A stretch of 64,000 bases of DNA from Hordeum vulgare subsp. vulgare (Eukaryota > Streptophyta > Magnoliopsida > Poales > Poaceae): NCBI RefSeq assembly GCF_904849725.1, contig NC_058524.1:352095823-352159822 (forward strand), read 5' to 3'. The translations under genes and the position numbers were made by a program. The notes under the pieces were generated by a model. That model was not told the DNA's origin and did no database searches. It saw only the letters and a list, made by a program, of their open reading frames with translations. This document shows positions 35,702 through 46,810 of the stretch, piece after piece. The stretch's first letter is position 1. Each line of letters starts with the position of its first letter.

Positions 35702-37206
35702 CGGGCCCCGGCATCACGATGATCGGCGTTCAGTCGGTGACGCGTATGATCCAAGGCCCGACGCAAGAGGATACATCGCCCAGAGGAAGGTCGACAGGAG
35801 TCGAGCCCACCGTGCTGGTCAGGATAGAGACCGTCCGAGTGGAAGCAGGACCATCGTCTCTGGTCCCGAGTGCTTCAGTCGGGCCATCCGTTCAGCTGAC
35901 ATCCCTCCCAACTTCCGATTTGCGACGGGAATCAGCAAGTTCACAGGAGAGTCCAAGCCAGAAACATGGCTGGATGACTACAGAGTGGCGGTCTAGATCG
36001 GTGGCGGAGATGACCAGGTCGCCATGAAGCATCTCCCCCTAATGCTCGACGGCTCGGCACGAGCGTGGATGAACCAGTTGGCTCCGTCAAGCATCTACAG
36101 CTGGGAAGATCTGTCCCGAGTCTTCATCGGGACCTTCGAGGGCACGTGCAAACACCCCCGCTGGTCTTGTGGAGCTCCAGCACCGTGTCCAGAAGCAGAA
36201 TGAGCCCCTGCGCGATTTCATCCAGCGCTGGACGACCCTCTACCACACGGTGGAGAACGTCACAGAGCATCAAGCAGTCTGCGCCTTCAAGGCAGGCGTG
36301 CGGTACAGGGACCTGTACCTGAAATTCGGTCAGACAGGCGACATCTCCATGAGCAATATGATGGAGATAGCCACACGCTATGCAAATGGTGAAGAGGAGG
36401 ACATCATACGTAGCGGCAAGCATAAGGCAGTCGCCGATGGAGATGGGAACAGCAATCGGAAGCAGAAGAAAAAAGCTCCATCCACTCCACAGGCAGAGGT
36501 AGCAGCCGTTACAAATGCCAAGTTCAAGGGCAAGGGGAAAGCTCAATACACCCCCAAGAAGAAACAGTTCAGGAATTCCATCCTGGATCAGCTGTGTCCA
36601 ATCCAGACAAAGATGGACGAGGAAGGCAACGCCATATTCCCGAAGCACACCACTCGGCAGTGTCGTCTCCTGATCCAAGGATTCGGTGTAGGGCAACCGA
36701 GTGAAAAGGACACCGAGCAGGATGATGAGGACAAGGAGGATCCGTTCCCCCAAGTCCATGCAACGCTGATGATTTTTGCTGATGTGGAAAGCAAAAGTCG
36801 ACTGAAGCTGGTGAACAGGGAGGTGAACATGGCAACCCCAACCACCCCCACGTTCCTCAAGTGGTCACAGACTGCGATCACCATTCATCAGCCGGACCAT
36901 CCAGCACACGTACCCACCCCAGGGAGGCAAGCTCTGGTCGTCGACCCGGTGGAGGAAGGAGTCCGACTGCGCAAAGTCCTCATGGACGACGGCAGCGGTT
37001 TGAACATCATGTACGCCGACACTCTCAAGGGAATGGGCATTCCGATGTCCAAACTTAGCGAGAGCACTATGCAGTTCCACGGAGTCGTCCCAGGACGAAA
37101 GGCCAAGTCACTCGGTCAGATCGCGTTGGATGTCGTCTTCGGCTCTGACAAGAACTTCCGTAAGGAGAAGCTGACATTCGAGGTGGTGGACTTCCAGAGT
37201 GCATAA
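35702..37206 (+). pseudogene. Tat element gag (core and C-terminal) and protease
   Basis: Gag resumes in frame. The core contains PPNFRFATGISKFTGESKPE and WLDDYRV, then a TAG at 35994-35996, then LMLDGSARAWMNQLAPSS. An extra C in the run at 36155-36159 shifts the frame. From about 36169 one open frame of 345 codons carries the rest of Gag (LRDFIQRWTTLYHTVENV), a modified zinc knuckle (Cys at LDQLCPI, then HTTRQC) and an aspartic protease (VLMDDGSGLNIMYADTLKGM near 36975). A TAA at 37204-37206 ends it where relatives read on into ILGRPAYARFMA. Gag builds the particle and the protease cleaves the polyprotein. Confidence 0.85.
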
Positions 37207-37602
37207 CACGCGATTCTGGGCCGTCCGGCGTATGCACGTTTCATGGCCCATCCATGTTACGTGTATTTGAAGCTGAAGATGCCAGGTCCCAAAGGTGTGA
37301 TCACGGTTACAGGCAATCGGCAGCGAGCCGAGGAGTGTTTGGAGCAGGGGTCGAGGATTGCGATAAGCAGATGGCTGTTCTCGAGCTGGATGAGTACAAG
37401 AAGACCGCCTACCCCGCTGTAAGAAGCCAGCTTCCGAGTCCGTGTTTCAGTCGGCGGGCGACACGAAGAAAGTCAGCATCCACCCGACAGACAACACCGC
37501 CGCCCCGACGAACATCTCCACCACCCTTGATCCAAAATAGGAAGCCGAGCTCATCCAATTCCTCCTGAGAACCGGGACATTTTCGCATGGAAGCCCGCTG
37601 AC
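37207..37602 (+). pseudogene. Tat element protease-RT linker, frameshifted
   Basis: The sequence after the TAA still encodes the conserved ILGRPAYARFMAHPC stretch. It then loses frame near 37350, where ADKQMAVLELDEYKKTAYPA moves to another frame, and again before 37600. This is the most damaged part of the Tat polyprotein gene. Confidence 0.7.
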
Positions 37603-40600
37603 ATGCCAGGTGTAGCCAGGGAGTTAGCTGAGCACCGACTTCATGTGGATCCTGCTGCTCGGCCCGTCCGAGAACGCCTGCGTCGGACCGCGGTGCACAA
37701 GAGGAAGGCAATCGGAGAGGAGGTGGCTAAACTTTTGGCAGCCAACTTCATTCGCGAGGTGCACCACTCCGAGTGGCTCGCTAATGTGGTCATGGTGCCC
37801 AAGAAGGACAAGTCTCTCCGTATGTGCATCGATTTCAAGCATCTCGATAAGGTCTGTCCGAAAGATCACTTCCCGCTCCCCCGCATCGGTCAAATTGTCG
37901 ACTCGACTGCAGGTTGCGAGCGTTTATCCTTCCTTGATGCCTATTCGGGCTATCATCAGATCCGTCTGTATGGTCCGGATGAATGAAAAACAACCTTCAT
38001 CACCCCATTCGGGTGTTTCTGCTACATCACTATGCCATTTGGTTTGAAGAATGCAGGAGCAACTTTTATGCGCATGATCCAAAAATGCCTCCTTGACCAG
38101 ATCGGTCGAAATGTGGAGGCATATATGGACGATATCGTAGTCAAGTCACCCAAAGGTTCCGACCTGCTGACTGACTTGGCAGAAACATTCACCAACCTGC
38201 GTAGGTACGATATCAAGCTCAACCCAGCCAAGTGTTCATTCGGTGTTCCCAGCGGGAAGTTACTCGGTTTCTTCGTTTCCGAACGAGGGATCGATGTCAA
38301 CCCGGAAAAGATCGGGACCATCGTCCGAATGGAACGGCCGGTAAGAATACATGATGTTCAAAGGCTCAGAGGTTCCCTAGCGGCTTTGAGCAGGTTTATC
38401 GCTCGACTCGGCGAGATGGCGTTACCTCTGTACCGACTCATGAAGAAATCAGATACCTTCGAGTGGACAGACGAAGCCCAAATTGCATTCGACGACCTCA
38501 AAGCCCTGCTTTCCACCCAGCCGGTTGTTACTACCCCGCTTAGTAAAGAACCCCTTCTTCTGTACATCCCGGCTACAAATCAAGTCGTCAGCACCGTTCT
38601 GACAGTCGAACGCGAAGAAGAAGGCAAAGCGTACAAGGTTCAGCGGCCAGTATATTATGTCTCCGAAGTCCTGACTCCTTCCAAGCAGAGGTGTCCCTAT
38701 TATCAGAAGCTTATTAATGGGATCTACATGACTGCAAAGAAGGTGGCTCATTACTTCCAAGAACACTCGGTGTCTGTCATATATGATGCTTCATTGTCGG
38801 AAATTCTCCACAATCGGGATGCATCGGGCCGAGTGGCAAAGTGGGCAATGGAGATGCTATACTGCGACATCAAGTTCGAAGTCAAGAAAGCTATAAAGTC
38901 TCAAGCTCTGGCTGACTTCGTCATAGAATGGGTAGAACAACAGCAACCGACTCACATCTACTCGGCCCATTGGACTATGTTCTTCGATGGGTCCAAGATG
39001 TTGAATGGCTCCGGCGCTGGCGTAGTGATCATATCGCCAAAAGGCGATAAACTCAAGTATGTGTTGCAGATACATTTCGATTCTTCCAACAATGAGGCAG
39101 AGTACGAAGCTCTACTTTATGGATTGTGCATGGTCATCACACTCGGCGTCCGTCGCCTGATGGTCTATGGCGATTCAGATCTGGTGGTTAATCAAGTGAT
39201 GAAGGAATGGGACGTAAGGAACCCCACCATGACCGCATACTGCAACGCAGTAAGGAAGCTCGAGAAGAAGTTTGAAGGTCTGGAACTTCACCATGTTCCC
39301 CGACTGAAAAACCAAGAAGCTCATGAATTGGCAAAACTTGGATCCACTTGGAGACCAGTCATGAGTGATGTCTGCCTCGAGCACCTACATCTTCCCTCGG
39401 TGAAGGAAGATCCTTTTACAGAGGAACCAGTACAACCAAAGAGTTCAACAGATCCGACTGAAGTCGAGGTCCCCGCTGTGGTTGATTTGATTATGGAGAT
39501 TCTTGCCGTTGTCCCCGAATGGACTGTGCCGTTCATTGCGTACATCCTGAGGCAAGAGTTACAAGAAGACGAAGTCCAAGCCAGGCAGATCGCCCGCAGG
39601 TCGAAATCCTTCACCGTCATTGATGGCCACTTGTATAAGGAAAGTGTTTCAGGCGTCCTTCAGCGGTGCATCTCCCCGGAGGAGGGACAGTTAATCTTGG
39701 AAGAAATTCACTCAGGAACTTGCGGTCATCATGCCTCCTCAAGAGCAATCGTCGCCAAAGCATTCAGAGCTGGTTTCTTCTGGTTGCAGGCGAATGAAAT
39801 GGCGAAAGATATGGTCGACCGATGCAAAGGCTGTCAGTTCTATTCGAACAAATCCCACAATCCAACATCTGCGCTGAAGACAATTCTTCTTGTTTAGCCA
39901 TTCGCCGTGTGGGGATTAGACACAGTCGGACCATTCAGAACAGGACAAGGGGGATTCACTCATCTGTTGGTAGCAGTCGACAAGTTTACCAAGTGGATTG
40001 AAGCCAAGCCCATCAAGAAGCTCGACGCCCTTACGACCATCAAATTTGTCAGAGACATCATCGCCAGATTCGGGGTTCCGCACAGCATAATCACCGACAA
40101 TGGCACAAACTTTGACTCGGACAGATTCAAAGGTTTTTGCATAGGCCAAGGTATCCGAGTGGATTTTGCATCTATGGTGCATCCCCAAATAAACAGGCAA
40201 GCAGAGCGGGCGAATGGACTTATTCTTCAAGGGTTGAAGCCTCGACTCCTGCGAGAAGTTGGACATGCCGCCGGCGCATGGGTCACCGAGCTGCCTTCGG
40301 TGTTGTGGGGCCTCCGCACAACTCCGAATAGATCTACAGGGCGATCCCCATTCTTCCTCGTTTATGGAGCCGAGGCAGTCCTTCCGAGTGACTTGCTTCA
40401 CAACTCTCCACAAGTCGAACTCTTCTCCGAAGCCGAAGCAAAGCAAGCCAAGCAAGATGGAGTAGATCTTCTAGAAGAAGAGCGCGAGATGGCACTGACT
40501 CGCTCAACAATTTATCAACAAGATCTGCGGCGATTTCACGCGCGACACGTCAGGAGTCGCACATTCCAAGCAGGCGACCTGGTGCTCCGCGTGGATCAGC

Positions 40601-40752
40601 AGAGACCTCACAAGTTGGCTCCCGCCTGGGAAGGACCCTTCATCATCTCTAAGGTGCCGAACAACGGAGCGTATCTACTCTACAACCTCGACAGGGAAAC
40701 GGACAAGCCGCGAGCATGGAATGGAGATCTCCTCAAGCGCTTCTACACGTGA
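37603..40752 (+). pseudogene. Tat element pol: RT, RNase H, archaeal-type RNase H, integrase; two stops
   Basis: A single frame of 1050 codons is interrupted only by TGA at 37984-37986 and TAG at 39895-39897. RT: NVVMVPKKDKSLRMCIDF near 37785, LDAYSGYHQI near 37938, YMDD at 38122-38133. Retroviral-type RNase H follows about 38450-38900. A second, archaeal-type RNase H (FFDGS at 38980, NNEAEYEAL, GDSDLV) is diagnostic of the Tat lineage. Its last expected aspartate appears as His in NQEAHELAKL. The integrase zinc region (HSGTCGHH, CKGC) is near 39710-39840. The catalytic triad is Asp 39919-39921, Asp 40096-40098, Glu 40204-40206, spaced 59 and 36 codons. No chromodomain is seen. Confidence 0.92.
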
Positions 40753-40856
40753 CCACCGACGGAGACAATGTAAAGAACAAGTATCATTGAAGTAATACAA
40801 AGCAGATTGATTTCTTGCAGGTTCAAAATTCTTCCACGTTTGCAGACTCCGGTCTA

Positions 40857-41910
40857 AAAACTCGCTCCAAGTGCGCACTAAAAGTCGCACTCGGGGACTT
40901 AGCTGCGACCCAGAATCGCCTAAGTAAAAACTCGCCCGAGTGCGCACTAAAAGCCGCACTCGGGGACTTAGCTGCGACCCAGAATCGCCTAAGTACAAAC
41001 TCGCTCCGAGTGCGCACTAAAAGTCGCTGTCAGGGACTTAGCTGTGACCCAGAGTCGCCTAAGTAAAAACTCGCTCCGAGTGCGCACTAAAAGCCGCACT
41101 CGGGGACTTAGCTGCGACCCAGAATCGCCTAAGTACAAACTCGCTCCGAGTGCGCACTAAAAGTCGCACTCGGGGACTTAGCTGCGACCCAGAGTCGCCT
41201 AAGTAAAAACTCGCTCCGAGTGCGCACTAAAAGCTGCACTCGGGGACTTAGCTGCGACCCAGAATCGCCTAAGTACAAACTCGCTCCGAGTGCGCACTAA
41301 AACTCGCACTCGGGGACTTAGCTGCGACCCAGAATCGCCTAAGTACAAACTCGCTCCGAGTGCGCACTAAAAGTCGCACTCGGGGACTTAGCTGCGATCC
41401 AGAATCGCCTAAGTACAAACTCGCTCCGAGTGCGCACTAAAAGCCGCACTCAGGGACTTAGATGCGACCCAGAATCGCCTAAGTACAAACTCGCTCCGAG
41501 TATGTGCTAAAAGTCGCACTCGGGGACTTAGCTGCGTCCCAGAATCGCCGAAGTAAAAACTCACTCCGAGTGCGCACTAAAAGCCGCAATCGGGGACTTA
41601 GCTGCGACCCCGAATCGCCTAAGTACAAAATCGCTCCGAGTGCGCACTAAAAGCCGCACTTGGGGACTTAGATGCGACCCAGAATCGCCTAAGTAAAAAC
41701 TCGCTCCGAGTGCGCACTAAAAGCCGCACTCGGGGACTTAGCTGCGTCCCAGAATCTCCTAAGTACAAACTCGCTCCGAGTGCGCACTAAAAGCCGCACT
41801 CGGGGACTTAGATGCGACCCAGAATCGCCTAAGTACAAACTTGCTCCGAGTGTGCACTAAAAGTCGCACTCGAGGACTTAGCTGTGACCCAGAGTCACCT
41901 AACTAAAAAG
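40857..41910 (+). repeat. 70-bp tandem hairpin array, 15 units
   Basis: Units start (TCGCTCCGAG or variants) at 40862, 40932, 41001, 41071, 41141 and then every 70 bp to 41841. In a typical unit CCGAGTGCG (41076-41084) is the exact complement of CGCACTCGG (41095-41103) across a 10-base loop. A second stem uses CTTAG/CTAAG with inner GCGA/TCGC. So one unit can fold into two hairpins. The array lies about 100 bp after the pol stop. Tandem repeats here are a known trait of Tat-lineage elements, and their role is unknown. Confidence 0.95.
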
Positions 41911-42775
41911 CTTCCGTCGAGTGTGTACCCGAGATACACTCGAAGGCTTAGCAGACCCTCATTGAGGCTCATGTGGATTTGAAGACAACGAACAACTACA
42001 TGAGTATCAACTCACTCCGAGTGCACAGGAAAAGTCACACTCGGGGACTTGGCTGTGACCCAGAGTCGCCTAAGTAAAAAGCTTCCTCCAAGTGTGTACC
42101 CGAGATACACTCGAAAGCTTAGCAGACCCTCATTGAGGCTCATGTGGATGTGAAGACAACTAAAAACTACATGAGTATCAACTCACTCCGAGTGCGCACG
42201 AAAAGTCACACTCGGGGACTTGGCTGCGACCCAGAGTCGCCTAAGTAAAAAAGCTTCCTCCGAGTGTGTACCCGAGATACACTCGAAGGCTTAGCAGACC
42301 CTCATTGAGGCTCATGTGGATTTGAAGACAACGAACAACTACATGAGTATCAACTCACTCCGAGTGCGCAGGAAAAGTCACACTCGGGGACTTGGCTGTG
42401 ACCCAGAGTCGCCTAAGTAAAAAGCTTCCTCCGAGTGTGTACCCGAGATACACTCGAAAGCTTAGCAGACCCTCATTGAGGCTCATGTGGATGTGAAGAC
42501 AACTAACAACTACATGAGTATCAACTCACTCCGAGTGCGCACGAAAAGTCACACTCGGGGACTTGGCTGCGACCCAGAGTCGCCTAAGTAAAAAAGCTTC
42601 CTCCGAGTGTGTACCCGAGATACACTCGAAGGCTTAGCAGACCCTCATTGAGGCTCATGTGGATGTGAAGACAACTGACAATTACATGAGTAACAACTCA
42701 CTTTGAGTGTGCACGAAAAGTCATAGCCGGGGACTTAGCTGCGACTCAGAGTCGCCTAAGTAAAAAGCTTCCTCA
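41911..42775 (+). repeat. 171/172-bp compound tandem array, five units
   Basis: The landmark CTTCCTCCGAGTGTGTACCC or a variant recurs at 41911, 42082, 42254, 42425, 42597 and 42768, spacings 171, 172, 171, 172 and 171. Each unit holds about 100 bp of new sequence (with TTGAGGCTCATGTGGAT) joined to one copy of the 70-bp hairpin unit, so it looks like a later expansion of a hybrid unit. Confidence 0.92.
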
Positions 42776-43936
42776 TGTTTGCCATTCGCTTCACCAAGAA
42801 ACGCCGAACAAAAACCACGAGCCAAAATTGTGTAAAAAAAACTTGGCGAAAGAAGAGCAAAATATTCGGATTTAGTCGGCTTGGTGTGAATCAAGCTTAT
42901 CCACACCGAACCACAAATGTGACGGCCAACAGCAGTGGCCAAAGTTTGATACAGATACTACTCGGCATACCGAGGTAAATGTGCGTTCGCCATAAAGTTT
43001 TTCAAGCGTCACCGGGACTGGCAGGCTCCACAAAGGTGTCAAGGTCGATCCCGTGTGCGATGCGAGTGGCTGTGTCGAGGAAGTGCTCCATGAAATCTTC
43101 GAATCGAAGCTTCTTGGTGTTGGCGACCTGCAACGTCTTCAGCTTCTCTTCACGAGCTTCCTTGCAGTGCACTCGGACCAGAGATAGCGCCACGTCCGCA
43201 CCACAACGAGTGGCGGACTTCTTCCATGCCTGCACTCTGTTCGGGGCGTCCTCCAGCTGAGTCATCAACCCATCTATTTCTTGCCGGGAATCGTCTTCGG
43301 GCCACAGCTCCTTGTTGATCCGGCCGATGACTTCTCTCAGACGGCCAATGAAAGGTCCCACTCTGCCAAGGCGAATATGCGCTCGGAGCAAGTCCCGGTT
43401 GACTTCGTCGCCGAGTGGAACCTTTGGAACAACCGACCGTTCAATGTTGGCTGCTTCAGCCTCAGCGTCCAGACAAAAATCTGCAAAGAAAATACAAGCA
43501 GAAATTAAGCGCAGAATGAACTCCAAAGTCAAGAAGCACTCGGCAAAACACTTACCACCAAGTAGTGCAATCATCTTCCTTGCCCAGTCGCTGACGTACT
43601 TCTCCCGCGCCATGCACCGAGTGTCCATCAACTTCAGCTGGCCCATCCGTTCGGTTCTTTGACTCTTCAATTTTCCAATTTCGGCTACCCATGCCTTGTT
43701 GGTCTCCCGGGACTCCTCCAAAGACTTCTCTCGGTCAGCAAGAGCCCCCTTCACACCAGCCAGGTCATTCACAGCCGCCTCCAAGTCCGCAGCAAGCTGA
43801 ATGTTTTCAACCTTTAGAGCATTGTACGCGGATCCCATTTCCCAGGTCATTCACAACCGCCTCCAAGCCCGCAGCAAGCTAAATTTATGAGACTACTATT
43901 ACCCGACCTGAGTAACACTACTCTCGGGGACTACAC

Positions 43937-44094
43937 CCAGTGGGTGCACTCGGAGTGCCCCCACTGGTACCATTCGGGCAGATCAGCTTTGATCTGTTCA
44001 GGTCACGGAAAATACATATGAAGACAACTGCCGGTGCAAGCACTTGACAGAAGTCTCGGGGACTACACCCACTGGGTTCACTCGGAGTGAACCC
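43937..44094. repeat. Two CACTCGGAGTG palindromes in an intron of the antisense gene
   Basis: At 43937-43967, CCAGTGGG and GCACT pair with AGTGC and CCCACTGG. At 44074-44094, GGGTTCACT and AGTGAACCC are exact complements around CGG. Both share the CACTCGG core with the 70-bp array. Confidence 0.8.
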
Positions 44095-46228
44095 ACTTCA
44101 AAATCATCCTGCTGTATCCGAGTCTATCACTGAAACCCCCAGTGGGTGACAAGAGGAAAGTAAACACTTTCTAGCGCACTTACTCGGATATCGTACCGGA
44201 GCTCCAAGCTTTTCTTGTACAAAGACGGGATGGACTCGTACGCTCCCTTGGCATCACCCACCACCAGCTCCACCTCCACCATGGCGTCCTTGGCGGCCCC
44301 TACCTGGTCTTCCGGGAGATGTCGGGCATCATACTGAACGGTTGACGGACCCGGTGCAGCAGAAGACTCCCTGGGCATCCCGAGCTCCGCTCCAATCGGT
44401 TCCGCCGTTAGGGACACCGTCTCAGTCGACGGCACCGTCTCGGTTGGCGGCACGTTCATGGTGGGAGCAGCAGCAGATGGGACAATCTCAAGGACAAGCG
44501 CCAAAGCTGGCCCCGACCCCCTCTGGTCGTCATCCTCCAGATGGATCACCTCCGAAGGAAGCCCGACTGAACAACACGAAATTACAGAAAAAGGGGCAAG
44601 ATTAAAGACAGCACTCGCGAAACAATAATGCAAACTCTCGGAGTCATGGCAACGTACCTTGCTGGGACGTGGCGGCGTTATCCGTGTCCATAGGATCATC
44701 GTCCTGGCGCAGCAGAGAGGTGGCGGAAGTAGCAGCCCTGTTGGGTGAAATCCACTCGACAGATAAGCATGAGTTTAATCAGACACTGAAAAAAGATGGG
44801 AGAACAAGTCACTTACGCTGAGGCGACTGGAACAGTGATCCTCATCCGAGGCAAGGCTTTCTGAGGCTTGGGACGACAAGGTTTGGCCACCTTGGACGGC
44901 TGGTCCGTGGGCTCGGCATCAGCGTCCCTGGTCCTCTTCACACTCCGAGCACTCGGAGCCACGGGAGGGGCTGGCGGAGCACCCGGGGCCGCTGGAGGAG
45001 CCGGCGGAGCCGCGGGATCGTGACGGCTCTTAGTTCGATGCTCTGATGGTGGAGGTGGCGAGCTCTGCTCCCCAACCTCCTCCTCCTCTTCTTCCGTCTC
45101 CTCCTCCGTCTCACCACTGTCGGAGACGTACTCGACACTGTCCATGCTGCCCTCCTCTTCCTCGGCTCGATTCCCGTTCGAGACGGCAGAATACCAGTTG
45201 GTCCACTCCAGCATAAAACACAGTCGGCAACGTCAGGCGGCAGGACAAGAAAAGCGACAAATCTAAAGAGAGCAAAAGCACTCGACAAGATGCGCTCACC
45301 TCATTCGGGGGAGGATTGTCGGCGCGGAAGGGCTTCACTCGCCGGGCTCCTTGGGGGTTGTCGCATGCGCCGGTGATGCTGCGGACCCACGCTATCATAG
45401 TCTCCCCGGTCACGCACTCTGGATGAGTCCCGAGTGGAATCCGAAGGCCCCGCGTAGTGCCACATGGCGTGGTGTCGGGCTTGCAGCGGCTGGATGCGCC
45501 GACCCAGAAAAGTCTCCAGCAAGTCCGTGCCGGTGACTCCCTTGCGGACGACGGCTATCAGCGCGTCGACCGAAGGCTGGATCTGGATCTTTTCCCCCTT
45601 TGAGAGCGCGAGCTGCCTGGGAGGGGCCGGACGGTCTAGGCTAAAAGGTGGCAACCTAGTCGAAGCATTCGGACAAGCAATGTCCTGGCAATAGAACCAG
45701 GTCGATTGCCAGTTCCTAACTGACTCGGACAACTGGAGAGAGGGGTAGCTACTCTTTGTTTTCTTCTCGAAACCTAAACCCCCGCAGAGCTGGAGGAGAT
45801 GGGTCTTATCGTCCGACTGGCTAAGCTTTTTGACGGTTTGGGATCTAGCTGAGAAGACGTACTTAAAGAGCCCCCAGTGGGGGGACACCCAATAAAGCAC
45901 TCGCAAAGGGTGACGAATGCAACAAGGTGGGCTATTGCGTTCGGAGGAAAATGATGGAGCTGCGCCCCGAAGTAAGTCATGATACCTCGGAAGAAGGGGT
46001 GGGGAGGCAAGGAGAAGCCCCTGAACACATGGCTGAGCAGCAGAACGCGCTCCCCCTCCTTCGGCGCCAGCTCCGTCTCGCCCTCCGGCAGCCTCCATGA
46101 CTTGTCGACGATCATGGCTTGCTCCACCAGCTCCAGCAAGTCGTCCTTCGTCACCGTGGAGGGGAGGAAATCCCCCTGGATCCAACCCGGCGGCAGTGCC
46201 CGCTGCTGCCGCTGAGCAGGGGTCGTCC

Positions 46229-46255
46229 CCTTCTTCTTCTTCTTCTTCTTCTTCT
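46229..46255. repeat. (CTT)n microsatellite coding a Lys run
   Basis: Eight to nine CTT repeats encode consecutive lysines near the start of the antisense gene. Length changes would keep the frame. Confidence 0.85.
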
Positions 46256-46289
46256 GTGCTTCGAGGTTGCTGGTCTGCCCCTTCGTCAT

Positions 46290-46810
46290 GGTGAAGGCTA
46301 CAGATCCGCAAAGGAGGAGAGGAAGGAGGAGGCTTGGGGCGCGCAGGGAGCAGCAGGAGGAGCGAGGTTAATGCGAGGAAGATGAGTAGCGCAACAAGAA
46401 ATCCCCGCTGGAGGGGCTTAAATGAGCTTCCGACTGAGTCACTAATAGGTGGCCCTGAAATCTTATCCCCCCGACCGGCTGCTGCGATGTTAGTGGAGAA
46501 GATAAAGGCGCGGTAATCGAGGCGGCAAAACGTACTCGATGGCGATGTCGTCATCCCCGCTGAGCGCGCGGCAACCGAAATTTGAGGATCCCGGAAAATC
46601 CGCCGCTGTCAGTTTGACCGGTCACATCGAAAGATTCCGCGGAAGCACTCGGTCCCTGACGGTTCGTTTCACGGGTATATTCACTCGGATTACTGGTTTG
46701 AAAGGATAAAATGGATCGAGGCAAACAACACCAAAGTCACATCCATACCAGTTGGATCCGTACTCCAGGCATCACTTCATCGTTCCAACCCCGATCCATT
46801 CGGGGACTAA
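46290..46810 (+). other. Spacer upstream of the antisense gene; purine tract at the LTR
   Basis: About 520 bp lies between the antisense start codon and the 3' LTR. Promoter elements for the antisense gene should be here or in the LTR, but I see no clear TATA box on the minus strand. The end, CGGGGACTAA (46801-46810), is the likely polypurine tract. Confidence 0.45.

Larger units (their letters stand above)
43002..46289 (-). pseudogene. Antisense multi-exon gene with Transposase_28-like ('putative gypsy type transposon') domain
   Basis: Read on the minus strand, six exons with canonical splice sites can be traced: 46289-45300, about 45203-44817, 44737-44658, 44566-44184, about 43880-43556, and 43480-43002. 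Donors include GAG|GTGAGC, AGC|GTAAGT and AAG|GTACGT; acceptors include AACAG, TTCAG and TGCAG. Exon 1 has a Lys run, then FSLPPHPFFRGIMTYFGAQL, HHFPPNAIAHLVAFVTLCE and, after a frame change, HWGLFKYVFSARSQTVKKL and IQPLQARHHAMWHYAGP. This is the layout of Pfam family PF04195 as I recall it. Later exons give acidic and Pro/Ala-rich linkers and coiled coil (AADLEAAVNDLAGVKGALAD). One base is missing in the C/G run near 45893 and one is extra near 45430. Function unknown. Tat elements often carry an antisense ORF here. Confidence 0.75.

Noticed and set aside
36124..36759. 211-codon minus-strand open frame
   Set aside because: It lies entirely antisense to the Tat gag/protease frame, has no recognisable domain, and its hydrophobic look comes from the opposite strand of charged codons.
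39916..40455. 179-codon minus-strand open frame
   Set aside because: It is antisense to the well-supported integrase frame, whose catalytic residues are in place.
40857..42775. Regular repeats reminiscent of a CRISPR array
   Set aside because: Units are contiguous tandem copies with no unique spacers, in a eukaryotic retrotransposon. There are no cas genes.
46290..46554. Upstream extension of the antisense frame to a Met at 46554
   Set aside because: The extension is in the post-frameshift register and lacks family similarity. The ATG at 46289 starts the conserved register.
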